Shown: positions 1-7,312 of the stretch, piece after piece
How the letters are laid out: every line of letters begins with the position of its first letter
How positions within the stretch are numbered: the first letter of the stretch is position 1
Made by a program: the position numbers and the translations under genes
Origin: Betaproteobacteria bacterium
GTDB lineage: Bacteria > Pseudomonadota > Gammaproteobacteria > Burkholderiales > Casimicrobiaceae
Assembly: GCA_005883655.1 (NCBI GenBank)
Contig: VBDA01000103.1
Coordinates: 1 to 19,326 of the forward strand
DNA: 19,326 bases
Direction of reading: 5' to 3'
Notes under the pieces: model-generated
Database searches by the model: none
What the model was told of the DNA's origin: nothing
Seen by the model: the letters and a program-made list of their open reading frames with translations, nothing else

Positions 1-1
1 G

Positions 2-466
2 ATGCTGTTCAACCCGCTCATGCAAACGCAGTTCGAGCAATTCATCATCGTCGGCCTTCTGGTATCCCATCCGCACAATTGCACCGAGGCATTGCGTCGA
101 TCGTCCAGGACTCCCGCGTCGCGTGATATGAAGCGCGCGATCGATTACATGCAAGGTAACCTGCAAGCGCCGATCACCATCGCCGATATTGCGGGCGCAT
201 CGCGGCTTGCCGGGCGAACCTTGTTCCAGCACTTTCGCGCTTTCGCCGGCACTTCGCCGATGCAATACGTGCGCAATGCCCGCTTCGAAAAGGTTCGCGA
301 GTCGCTGCTGCGAGCCGCCCCCGGGGAGAACGTGACCGACATCGCGAGCGCGTGGGGGTTCGCGCATATGGGACGCTTCGCCGTCGAGTATCGCAAACAC
401 TTCGGCGAAAGCCCTTCGGAAACGCTGCGCGGTCACGTCAGGCCGAAGCGATCGTGGCGCAACTGA
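2..466 (+). CDS. AraC-family transcriptional regulator, C-terminal part (5' end outside window)
   Basis: The reading frame is already open at the left edge, so only the last ~154 residues are seen; the ATG at 2-4 is probably an internal Met, because family members of this type are about 300-330 residues. The first ~35 residues look like the end of an AraC_binding_2-type N-terminal domain. From about residue 43 onward is the two-helix-turn-helix AraC DNA-binding domain: a first HTH around 'ITIADIAGASRLAGRTLFQHF', the linker with 'SPMQYVRNARFEKVRESL', and the second HTH ending in the typical 'GFAHMGRFAVEYRKHFGESPSETLR'. It binds DNA as a transcription activator or repressor; the effector domain is outside the window. 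It converges on the ABC ATPase gene with only ~21 bp between the two stops, and no terminator hairpin is visible there. Whether it regulates the neighbouring transporter operon cannot be told from sequence. Confidence 0.9.
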   Translation: MLFNPLMQTQFEQFIIVGLLVSHPHNCTEALRRSSRTPASRDMKRAIDYMQGNLQAPITIADIAGASRLAGRTLFQHFRAFAGTSPMQYVRNARFEKVRESLLRAAPGENVTDIASAWGFAHMGRFAVEYRKHFGESPSETLRGHVRPKRSWRN

Positions 467-487
467 AGTGCAATCCCGATCAGGACA

Positions 488-1549
488 TCACCCCGATTCC
501 GGCGCGACCAGCACGCCGCTCTCTACATTCCACGCGCAGCGCACGTCGTCGCCGACACTCCAGTCGCCGGCGGCGGCGTTCTGGCGGTAGCAGAGCAGGG
601 GGCCGCCGGCACTGTTCATGTAGTAGTGCGTTACCGAACCGCGATAGACGATGTCGCGTATTCGCGCCGAAACCCCTTCGCTTTGCGGAGCGTTCATGCG
701 AACGCGCTCGGGCCGAACGGCGAGGCGCACTTTGGCGCCGACCGTCGCTGAGTCGGTGACAACGCTCACGCGACCACAAGCCGTTTCCACCTGCGCGATC
801 CCCGCTTCGCGCGATATCACGGTGCCGTCCAGGAAATTGCTGGCGCCTAAGAATCCCGCGACGAACTCGTTCACAGGCCGGTCGTAGATCTCGCGTGGCG
901 CGCCAACCTGCTCGATGATCCCGTTGCGCATGACCGCCACCCGGTCCGACAAGGTCAGCGCCTCCTCCTGATCGTGGGTCACGAATACCGCGGTGATGCC
1001 CAGGCGCTGCTGCAGCTGGCGCAACTCGACCTGCATCTCCTCGTCCAGCGCGCCCAGCGGCTCATCGAGCAGCAGCACCGCCGGCTTGATGACCATGGCC
1101 CGGGCGAGCGCGACGCGCTGCTGCTGTCCGCCCGACAGTTGGCGGGGATAGCGCTCGGCGAGCGCGCCGAGCTTCACCAGATCCAGTGCTTCAGCGACCG
1201 CGGTGCCGCGTGCGCCGCGCGGCACACGGCGCATGCGCAGGCCGAACGCGACGTTCTCCGCGACGTTCAGATGCGGGAACAAGGCGTAGCTCTGAAACAC
1301 CATGCTGAAATCGCGGCGATAGGGTGCGATCGCCGTCACGCGCTTGCCGCGGATGTAGACCTCGCCCGCGCTTGGCTGCTCGAACCCGGCGATCAGGCGC
1401 AACGTCGTCGTCTTGCCGCAGCCGGAGGGCCCGAGCAGGGAAAATATGGTCCCGCGCGCAATGTCGAGGGTGACGTCGTCGACGGCCACCACAGTGCCAA
1501 AGACCTTGCGAACCTTGTCCAGCCGGACGTCGGCTTCGCCCGCACTCAT
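488..1549 (-). CDS. ABC transporter ATP-binding protein, PotA-like (spermidine/putrescine type)
   Basis: This is the 353-residue cytoplasmic ATPase subunit of an importer. Visible motifs: Walker A 'GPSGCGKTT' (about 40-48), Q-loop 'FQSYALFPH', signature 'LSGGQQQR' (about 138-145), Walker B 'VLLLDEP', D-loop 'ALD' and H-loop 'VTHDQEEAL'. A C-terminal ~110-residue TOBE-type region follows ('RPERVRM', then 'YRGSVTHYYM'), as in PotA, FbpC and CysA. The frame is open 51 codons further upstream, but the ATG at 1549 was chosen because it makes a 4-bp ATGA overlap with the stop of the preceding gene, begins the family-typical N terminus, and the upstream residues are an out-of-frame shadow. It is the last gene of the operon binding protein / amidotransferase-like / ATPase. 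No membrane permease gene is present before or after it, so its transmembrane partner is unknown; the substrate (polyamine, phosphonate, iron or other) cannot be assigned. Confidence 0.92.
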   Translation of the reverse strand: MSAGEADVRLDKVRKVFGTVVAVDDVTLDIARGTIFSLLGPSGCGKTTTLRLIAGFEQPSAGEVYIRGKRVTAIAPYRRDFSMVFQSYALFPHLNVAENVAFGLRMRRVPRGARGTAVAEALDLVKLGALAERYPRQLSGGQQQRVALARAMVIKPAVLLLDEPLGALDEEMQVELRQLQQRLGITAVFVTHDQEEALTLSDRVAVMRNGIIEQVGAPREIYDRPVNEFVAGFLGASNFLDGTVISREAGIAQVETACGRVSVVTDSATVGAKVRLAVRPERVRMNAPQSEGVSARIRDIVYRGSVTHYYMNSAGGPLLCYRQNAAAGDWSVGDDVRCAWNVESGVLVAPESG

Positions 1550-3003
1550 GCGTGCCCCGCCAGGGCGAGGTCCAGTTCCGCCACGCGGGTCCAGCACTCG
1601 ACGAGCGCGATGGAGAGCTCCAGCTCCATCAGTTGCTGCGCCGGCGCGCGCTCCGATGCGGTGTCGAAATGCTCTTCCATCGTTGCCGCCATATGATCCC
1701 ACGACGCTCGAAGCGCTGAGGACTCTGCCACATGTTTCATCACGCGGACAAAGCGCTCGCTCACCGGCTTGATGCGCTGGCCGGCGCGTGCAGCAACGTC
1801 GCGCAGGAGGTCTCCTTCATCACCCGCGCCGAAATCGGGAAGCGCGGCGGCTTCGCGCCGGCAGAGCGCGATGACATCGCCATTGCCGCGCGCAGACGCA
1901 ACCGCAATCGCCGATGGGGCGGCCGCTGCATTCGACGTGGGCGCCATGATCATCAATTCGTCGATCGCATTCTGCACCAGCCGGAAGCTGGGCGAATCGC
2001 AGATGCGGTAGTGCCGCAAGGTATCGCGCATGGTGCCGACGCCGCGGATGGGCAGGTAATGCCGCACGTATCCATCGAGCGCAATGTATTTGCGGATCAG
2101 ATCGCCCATCTCCGGATGCGGCGAAAATAACACCGCGCGACCGCGATTCCCAGTCGCCAGCAGGATCGCCGCGTTGCCGGCCATGTCGCGCTCGAACTTG
2201 TCGCGGTCGAGAGGATTGTCGATCGCAAGCCGGCCCGGGAGGGCCAATTCGCGGAAAGTTGCTGCAACGTCGATGTCCGGCCCCACCAGGTCATAAATCG
2301 GCCCGTGGTAGTACGGCACTTCCATCGTCGGCGGACAACCGAGCGCCAGCGGACCCTTGCGCATCTCCAGCGTCACCACACCGACGCCGCTCTGCAGGTA
2401 TTCGTGCGTATAGAGGGGCTTGGCCTGCGCGGTGCCGGTCCAGCCCGGCCGTCCCATCGACAGGTAGTAGGCCCCGCCGCAGGAACCGATGGCGGCGCCT
2501 CCCTGCGCGAGAAAGTCGCGCACGCGTGCATCGGCACCTTGTACGCTCTCGGCGTTGTCGATGCCCCAGTTCGAGAACCCCCCGGGCAGGATGAGCAGAT
2601 TGGCGTGGTCCAGCGCGCCGCGCGAAAGGGTCGCGCCATCGCACGGCCTATAGGCGAACCCCAGCCGCAGCAGGCACAGCGCGTAATACGCGTAATACGG
2701 AAACCGCGACGCGGTGCCCGCGAAGAGCAGCGGGACGGCGGCGTTCAGCGCCTGCGCCTCGCGCGGAATTGCCCCTTCCCACGCAGCCGATTTCAGACCC
2801 AGACCCGCAATCGCTGCGCGCTGCGACGCGGTAAGCTCGATCAGGTAATCGCCGGCATCGAGTTGGTTCGAAGTCGCACGGACCCGCCAGGCATGAGCAC
2901 CCGCCGCCAATATCCGGTTGACGGCGAGCGCCACATCGAAACTGTCGCCGTTGGCCCGCCAGCCTAAATGATAGAGCTTGGCGCCGCCGTGCGCATGCGG
3001 CAT
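1546..3003 (-). CDS. BPL_N / class I glutamine-amidotransferase-like protein of unknown function
   Basis: The product is 485 residues in three parts. Residues ~9-60 ('YHLGWRANGDSFDVALAVNR', then 'AGDYLIEL') resemble the short segment that precedes a GATase-like domain in some M14 zinc-carboxypeptidase proteins; this is my recollection of a family pattern, not a search. Residues ~90-310 form a GATase-I-like fold: 'LLILPGGFSNWG' (136-147), nucleophile elbow 'GSCGG' with Cys175, and 'SPHPE' supplying His296 and Glu298, so a complete Cys-His-Glu triad is visible. This domain type is related to the N-terminal BPL_N domain (PF09825), but no biotin-ligase catalytic domain follows. The last ~150 residues are mostly helical and unrecognised. 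The ATG at 3003 was chosen because it overlaps the upstream stop as TGATG with a nearby GGAAG; a start 13 codons upstream lies inside the binding-protein gene. It sits between a binding protein and an ATPase, so it is likely involved in processing or sensing the transported compound, which is inference. Confidence 0.8.
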   Translation of the reverse strand: MPHAHGGAKLYHLGWRANGDSFDVALAVNRILAAGAHAWRVRATSNQLDAGDYLIELTASQRAAIAGLGLKSAAWEGAIPREAQALNAAVPLLFAGTASRFPYYAYYALCLLRLGFAYRPCDGATLSRGALDHANLLILPGGFSNWGIDNAESVQGADARVRDFLAQGGAAIGSCGGAYYLSMGRPGWTGTAQAKPLYTHEYLQSGVGVVTLEMRKGPLALGCPPTMEVPYYHGPIYDLVGPDIDVAATFRELALPGRLAIDNPLDRDKFERDMAGNAAILLATGNRGRAVLFSPHPEMGDLIRKYIALDGYVRHYLPIRGVGTMRDTLRHYRICDSPSFRLVQNAIDELMIMAPTSNAAAAPSAIAVASARGNGDVIALCRREAAALPDFGAGDEGDLLRDVAARAGQRIKPVSERFVRVMKHVAESSALRASWDHMAATMEEHFDTASERAPAQQLMELELSIALVECWTRVAELDLALAGHA

Positions 3004-4067
3004 CAGCTTCCGGCGACCACCTTGTTCCAGCGTTCGACCCAAGCCGCGCGGTGGTCACCCATGAATTCCAGGTCGAGCTTGACCAGGCGATCGAGCTGGT
3101 CCTGCGGGAACTTCACGCGCTCCTGCAGCTCGGGCGAAAGCCGCGCCAGCGTGTCTTTGTTGGTTCCCCCGTAGTTGTAGATCTTGGCGGCGAATGGCTG
3201 TACTTCGGGATCCATGGTGACGTTCAGATATTCCTCGGCCGCCTCCAGATTCTTGGTGTTCTTGGCGATGCAGGTGCCCGAGGTAAAGGCGATGCCGCCT
3301 TCCTTCGGGTACACCCATTCGACTGGCGTGTTCCAGCCCTTGACCGTATAGGTCTGCGACTTGTAGAGGATACCGATGACCGCGTCTTCGGTCCGCATCG
3401 CGTTCATCATGGTGTCGGTGTCCTTGGCCCAGATCGGCCGCAGGTCCGCCATCTTCTTCAGCATCTCGAAGCCGGCGGCTTCATCCTTCGGCGATTTACC
3501 CTGGGCCAGCGCGCCGATCGGGATGATGTAGGAGCCGATGGAGTGAGAAATCTCCGGCAACACGATGCGGCCCTTGAATTCGGGCCGCCACAGATCTGCC
3601 CATCCCGTCGGCGGATTTTTCACCTGCTTGGTGTTGTAGATAATGCCCGTGATCGAAAAAATCTGCGGCACCCAGTAATCGTTCCAGAACGCCGGGATCA
3701 TATTGCGCACGTTCGGCATACGCGGTGATGCCCGATTCAACTTTTCCGCCACGCCCTGCTTCACCGCAAGCGGCACCAAGCCATCGGCAAGCTGGAACAG
3801 ATCCACGGTCTGATTATCCAGGCTCACCTTGAGCTTGGTTATGCGCTCGACCGGGCTCGCGCTTCGGTCCTGGACCACCTTGATGCCCGTGGCTTTCTGA
3901 TACGCGGTGTCGACGTTGTCGCGCATGGCGTCGCCCCAGAGTCCGCCCCAGGTCATGATGACCACTTGGTCGGTCTTCGCCAGCGCATCGAACGGGCGTG
4001 CGAGCTGCGCCAGGATGGGTGCCGCCACCACCGCGCCGGTCGCCTTCAGGATTTGTCTTCTGCGCAT
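3003..4067 (-). CDS. ABC transporter periplasmic substrate-binding protein, PotD-like (spermidine/putrescine family)
   Basis: This 354-residue exported binding protein captures the solute in the periplasm for an ABC importer. The N terminus has a twin-arginine signal, 'RRQILK' followed by a hydrophobic stretch and a likely cleavage near 'DALAK' (~residue 30), suggesting export in folded form. The mature part has the family-1/SBP_bac_8 pattern: 'VIMTWGGLWGDAM' near the start, 'VDLFQLADG' (~90), 'IIYNTKQVKNPPTGWADLW' (~145-163) and 'GRIVLP', all typical of PotD/PotF and related iron or phosphonate binders. The ATG at 4067 has an AGGGG about 8 bases upstream. Its stop overlaps the start of the amidotransferase-like gene by one base. 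It is the first gene of the operon; a plausible -10 box lies ~47 bp upstream. The ligand cannot be read from the sequence. Confidence 0.92.
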   Translation of the reverse strand: MRRRQILKATGAVVAAPILAQLARPFDALAKTDQVVIMTWGGLWGDAMRDNVDTAYQKATGIKVVQDRSASPVERITKLKVSLDNQTVDLFQLADGLVPLAVKQGVAEKLNRASPRMPNVRNMIPAFWNDYWVPQIFSITGIIYNTKQVKNPPTGWADLWRPEFKGRIVLPEISHSIGSYIIPIGALAQGKSPKDEAAGFEMLKKMADLRPIWAKDTDTMMNAMRTEDAVIGILYKSQTYTVKGWNTPVEWVYPKEGGIAFTSGTCIAKNTKNLEAAEEYLNVTMDPEVQPFAAKIYNYGGTNKDTLARLSPELQERVKFPQDQLDRLVKLDLEFMGDHRAAWVERWNKVVAGS

Positions 4068-4113
4068 GATGCATCCCCTGTTTCGTGTTGATCGATGGTC
4101 GCCCAGGATTCTT

Positions 4114-4143
4114 ATTGTATTCTCCCGGGGCGGAGTTAACCCA
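4114..4143 (-). promoter_or_regulatory. Candidate sigma-70 promoter of the binding-protein operon
   Basis: On the minus strand a good -10 box TACAAT lies at 4119-4114, about 47 bp upstream of the binding-protein ATG. The best -35 at an 18-bp spacing is TGGGTT (4143-4138), which is a weak match. The -10 is seen directly; promoter activity is inferred from its position in the divergent gap. Confidence 0.35.
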
Positions 4144-4193
4144 GAGTCGGTGCGGCGCAGGAAGCCGGGCCTCCCTGGTGCCCGTTCGCCGCC

Positions 4194-4206
4194 GAATCCA
4201 GGATTC
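4194..4206. repeat. Perfect 13-bp palindrome just before the GAF gene
   Basis: GAATCC-A-GGATTC is a perfect inverted repeat ending 5 bases before the GAF-protein ATG, covering its likely ribosome-binding site (AGGA). The right half with flank, CCAGGATTC, occurs again at 4103-4111 beside the -10 box of the divergent operon. It may be an operator pair or coincidence. Confidence 0.3.
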
Positions 4207-4211
4207 CCGCC

Positions 4212-4709
4212 ATGCCCGACAGAGCCCGCGCATTGACCCTAGCCGACCTAGCTGTGCTTGCGAACCTGTCCGCTTCCGAGCACCAACCGCAGGAGCTTTA
4301 TGACGCTGTCGATGCGCTGGTGCAGACAGTCGTGGGACACAAGCTTTTTACGATCATGCGCGTGCACGAAGCCTCGATGGAGGTCGAGCGGGTGCACAGC
4401 AGCAACCTCGTGGCGTACCCGGTGGGCGGACGCAAGGCCAAACGCGGAACGCCGTGGAGCAAGGCGGTGCTGGACCGGGGCGAAGTGTTCGTTGCACGCA
4501 CAGCGGATGAAGTACGCGAGGCGTTCGACGATTACCCGTTGATTTTCAGCCTCGGCGTCGGATCGATCATGAACGTGCCGATCGGTTATCGCGGACGGCG
4601 GCTGGGCACCATGAACATCTCGAACGAAGCCAGCTGGTTCCGCGACCAGGATGCGGCTGCCGGACTGCTTATCGCGCCGCTGCTGGTACCGGCGCTCCTG
4701 GCCGAGTGA
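4212..4709 (+). CDS. GAF-domain protein
   Basis: A 165-residue soluble protein that is essentially one GAF domain. Features seen: an N-terminal helix 'ELYDAVDALVQTVVGHKLFTIM' (about 29-50), a central strand set with 'RVHSSNLVAYPVGGRK', and the C-terminal 'FSLGVGSIMNVPIGYRGRRLGTMNISNEASWF', which is the typical GAF core. The protein has no output domain, so it would act as a stand-alone ligand- or redox-binding unit, or as an accessory protein of the MFS gene that follows. The ATG at 4212 has an AGGA ~9 bases upstream. It is divergent from the binding-protein operon, sharing a 144-bp gap, and is followed 67 bp later by the MFS gene in the same direction. Ligand unknown. Confidence 0.85.
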   Translation: MPDRARALTLADLAVLANLSASEHQPQELYDAVDALVQTVVGHKLFTIMRVHEASMEVERVHSSNLVAYPVGGRKAKRGTPWSKAVLDRGEVFVARTADEVREAFDDYPLIFSLGVGSIMNVPIGYRGRRLGTMNISNEASWFRDQDAAAGLLIAPLLVPALLAE

Positions 4710-4776
4710 CCGGCCGGAAATCACCCTTCCCCGTCGACTACTGCCTTTCGTTACCGCAAGACCTCGCACCCAAGCA

Positions 4777-5973
4777 ATGCCCGACAACAACCAGAACGCC
4801 CGACACGAGATGTGGACGGCGATCGTGCTGCTCTGGCTCGCGGGCAACGCGTTGCGGCTCACTATCCTCGCCGTCCCACCGGTCATCGCGATGATCCGCG
4901 ACGAATTCGCCTTGAGCGCGACCGAGGTCGGCCTCCTCTCCAGCATCCCTCCGGCATTGTTCGCGATCGCCGCGCTCGCCGGATCGCTGCTGGTCGCGCG
5001 CCTCGGCGTCAGGGCAGCGCTGATCGGCGGGCTGATGCTGGTGGCCGCGGGCTCGGCGCTGCGAGGCTTGAGCACGAGCTACGCGCTGCTGTTCGCGACG
5101 ACGATCCTGATGTCCGCGGGTGCGGCAATCATGCAGCCGATCATGCCCACCACGGTGCGCCAGTGGCTGCCGCGGCGGATTGGATTGGGAACAGCGGTCT
5201 ACACCAACGGACTCCTCGTCGGCGAGGTTTTTCCGGTGCTGCTTACGATTCCGTTGGTGCTGCCGATGTTCAGCGGAAGCTGGCGAATGTCGCTGGTGTT
5301 CTGGTCGCTGCCGGTCGCGATCATCGCCGTCGTCGTCTATTTCTTCGCGCCTCGTCCAGAAGGCGAGGGGGAACACGGGATACGGGCAGACGCGCCGCGC
5401 AAGTGGCTGCCGGATTGGCACGTCGGACTCGTCTGGAGGCTCGGTGGCTTGTTTTGCTGCATCAACGCCATCTACTTCATCGCCAACGCCTTCATCCCCA
5501 TCTACCTCACCAGCGCCGGACGCGCCGACTTGATCAGCGAGGCGTTGCTGGCACTGAACTTCGGACAGTTGCCGGCGTCTCTTTTGTTGTTGGCGACCGC
5601 TGGCAGACTCGAGCGCCGCGCGTGGCCGTACATTGCTTCCGGCGTCCTCTCGCTCTTCTCGCTCGCGGGTCTGGTGCTGATGGTGGGCCCGGCGACGATC
5701 TTGTGTGCCGCGCTGCTCGGCTTTTCGGATGCTGCCGCGCTGATCCTCGGGCTGACCTTGCCGCCGCTCCTCTGCCGCGCCGAAGACGTCGCCCGTACGT
5801 CGGCGGGAACGTTTACGCTCAGCTACGGCGGCGCAGTGGCGATCGCGATCATCAGCGGCGCCGCGTGGGACTTGAGTGGAATCCCGGCATTAGCGTTCGT
5901 GCCGCTCGCCGTGTGCGCGATCGGCTTGACCGCAATCCCCGTCGTCCTGCGCCTCAAGAAGGAGCTCGTCTGA
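4777..5973 (+). CDS. MFS transporter, CynX/NimT-like
   Basis: The product is a 398-residue integral membrane carrier with about 12 hydrophobic segments in two halves separated by a charged loop near the middle ('RPEGEGEHGIR'). The first helix carries 'WLAGNALRLTILAVPPVI' and is followed by 'LSATEVGLLSSIPPALFAIAALAGSLLVARLGVRAAL', which is the arrangement seen in the cyanate/2-nitroimidazole transporter branch of the major facilitator superfamily. The ATG at 4777 ('MPDNNQNARHEMWTAI') was chosen because upstream residues in the same frame overlap the GAF gene and are not membrane-like; its ribosome-binding site is weak, and an ATG at 4810 is a possible alternative. It probably follows the GAF gene on one transcript. 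Direction and substrate of transport cannot be deduced. Confidence 0.87.
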   Translation: MPDNNQNARHEMWTAIVLLWLAGNALRLTILAVPPVIAMIRDEFALSATEVGLLSSIPPALFAIAALAGSLLVARLGVRAALIGGLMLVAAGSALRGLSTSYALLFATTILMSAGAAIMQPIMPTTVRQWLPRRIGLGTAVYTNGLLVGEVFPVLLTIPLVLPMFSGSWRMSLVFWSLPVAIIAVVVYFFAPRPEGEGEHGIRADAPRKWLPDWHVGLVWRLGGLFCCINAIYFIANAFIPIYLTSAGRADLISEALLALNFGQLPASLLLLATAGRLERRAWPYIASGVLSLFSLAGLVLMVGPATILCAALLGFSDAAALILGLTLPPLLCRAEDVARTSAGTFTLSYGGAVAIAIISGAAWDLSGIPALAFVPLAVCAIGLTAIPVVLRLKKELV

Positions 5974-6047
5974 TCCGTTCTTCGCCTTCGCGGTAGACTG
6001 TGCAATCACGCAGCATAACGCCGCATTCCTACGCGCATCAAGCCACA

Positions 6048-6374
6048 ATGCGACGCCGCTACCACTATCACGTCTACGTGATCGAACTATCGAAGGACGT
6101 GCTCTACGAGGCTCGCTTCAAGAAAGCGAATCCCGATTACGTCGCCGGCAAACAGTGCGTCTACGTTGGCATGACCGGATTGAACCCCGACGTGCGCTTT
6201 GATAAGCACAAGGCCGGTATCCAGGCTAATAAATTCGTGCAAAAATTCGGTCTGCGTTTGTTGACGGAACTCTACGAGGCTTATAACCCGATGCCATACG
6301 ACGGCGCGCGCGACATGGAAGTGGAACTGGCGATCGGTTTGCGCGAGGCAGGATACGGCGTCTGGCAGGCATGA
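6048..6374 (+). CDS. GIY-YIG-like small protein
   Basis: The protein has 108 residues. The first motif is 'YHVYVIEL' (GIY-equivalent), then a ~25-residue insert, then 'CVYVGMTGLNPDVRFDKHKAG' (YIG-equivalent followed by the Arg and His positions), and near the C terminus 'DMEVELAIGLREAGYGVWQ', whose Glu residues are candidates for the metal-binding Glu. This is a compact GIY-YIG-like fold with an insertion between the two signature strands, a version commonly annotated as hypothetical. Nuclease activity is possible but not proven. The frame is open from an ATG at 6000, but the ATG at 6048 is preferred because the conserved part starts right after it. The stop overlaps the ATG of the following ABC ATPase by 4 bp (ATGA), so translation is likely coupled. 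Confidence 0.72.
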   Translation: MRRRYHYHVYVIELSKDVLYEARFKKANPDYVAGKQCVYVGMTGLNPDVRFDKHKAGIQANKFVQKFGLRLLTELYEAYNPMPYDGARDMEVELAIGLREAGYGVWQA

Positions 6375-7312
6375 GCGCCGCCTCCACGCAACCGATTATC
6401 TCCGTATCGAACCTGTCCAAAACGTTCGCTTCCGGCCTCCAGGCGCTCAAGAACATCGATCTGGACATTCGCCGCGGTGAGATCTTCGCACTGCTCGGCC
6501 CGAACGGTGCAGGAAAGACGACACTGATCAGCACCATCTGCGGCATCGTCAACCCGACCGAAGGCAGCGTGACCGTGGACGGTCACGACATCATCACCGA
6601 TTTCCGCGCAGCTCGCTCGATGATCGGCCTCGTGCCGCAGGAACTGACCACCGACGCGTTCGAAAGTGTATGGGGCACGGTGTCGTTCAGTCGCGGCCTG
6701 TTCGGCAAGCGGCCAAACCCGGCCCATCTCGAAAAGGTGCTCAAGGATCTGTCGTTGTGGAACAGGAAAGACAGCAAGATCATCACGCTTTCAGGCGGCA
6801 TGAAGCGACGCCTGCTAATCGCCAAGGCGCTGTCGCATGAGCCGCAGATCCTGTTCCTCGACGAGCCGACCGCCGGCGTCGATGTCGAGCTGCGACGCGA
6901 CATGTGGCAGCTGGTGCGCTCGCTACAGGCGGGAGGCGTCACGATCATCCTGACCACGCATTACATCGACGAAGCCGAGGAAATGGCTGATCGGGTCGGT
7001 GTGATCAGCAAGGGCGAGATCATTCTGGTCGAAAACAAGGCGGAGCTCATGCGCAAGCTCGGCAGAAAGCAGTTGACGCTGCATCTGCAGAACACGCTGC
7101 AGCTCGTTCCTCCAGAGCTCGCCAACTACCATCTTGAGCTTGCGAACGGCGGCAGCGATTTGATCTATACCTACGACACGCAAGGCGATCGGACCAGCAT
7201 CGCGACGCTCCTCGAGGACCTCGACAGGGCCGGGATCAGCTTCAAGGATCTGCAGACGACGCAAAGCTCGCTGGAGGACATTTTTGTCAGCCTGGTGAGG
7301 AAGAACAAGTGA
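6371..7312 (+). CDS. yadG: ABC-2 exporter ATP-binding protein, YadG-like
   Basis: The product is the 313-residue ATPase subunit of an ABC-2 type exporter. Motifs seen: Walker A 'GPNGAGKTT' (43-51), Q-loop 'LVPQEL', signature 'LSGGMKRRLLIAKAL', Walker B 'ILFLDEPTAGVD' and H-loop 'LTTHYIDEAEEM'. The pattern 'LSLW', 'ELRRDMW' and the C-terminal 'LEDIFVSLV' match the E. coli YadG subfamily, whose natural substrate is not established. The start ATG overlaps the stop of the GIY-YIG-like gene, and its stop overlaps the GTG start of the permease by 4 bp (GTGA), so the three genes form one tightly coupled unit. Confidence 0.92.
   Translation: MSAASTQPIISVSNLSKTFASGLQALKNIDLDIRRGEIFALLGPNGAGKTTLISTICGIVNPTEGSVTVDGHDIITDFRAARSMIGLVPQELTTDAFESVWGTVSFSRGLFGKRPNPAHLEKVLKDLSLWNRKDSKIITLSGGMKRRLLIAKALSHEPQILFLDEPTAGVDVELRRDMWQLVRSLQAGGVTIILTTHYIDEAEEMADRVGVISKGEIILVENKAELMRKLGRKQLTLHLQNTLQLVPPELANYHLELANGGSDLIYTYDTQGDRTSIATLLEDLDRAGISFKDLQTTQSSLEDIFVSLVRKNK

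Noticed and set aside
467..487. Intrinsic terminator between the convergent AraC and ATPase genes
   Set aside because: The gap is about 21 bp and has neither a stable hairpin nor a T run.
974..1696. A 240-residue open frame on the plus strand opposite the PotA-like ATPase
   Set aside because: The opposite strand has all ABC ATPase motifs in order; the plus-strand frame has no recognisable domain.
1546..3003. Biotin-protein ligase (BirA) function for the amidotransferase-like gene
   Set aside because: Only the BPL_N-type GATase-like domain is present; no biotin-ligase catalytic motif is seen in the C-terminal part.
4812..5996. A 394-residue open frame on the plus strand inside the MFS gene
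   Set aside because: It is a frame shadow: Arg- and Ala-rich with no hydrophobic segments, while the overlapping frame encodes a clear 12-segment transporter.
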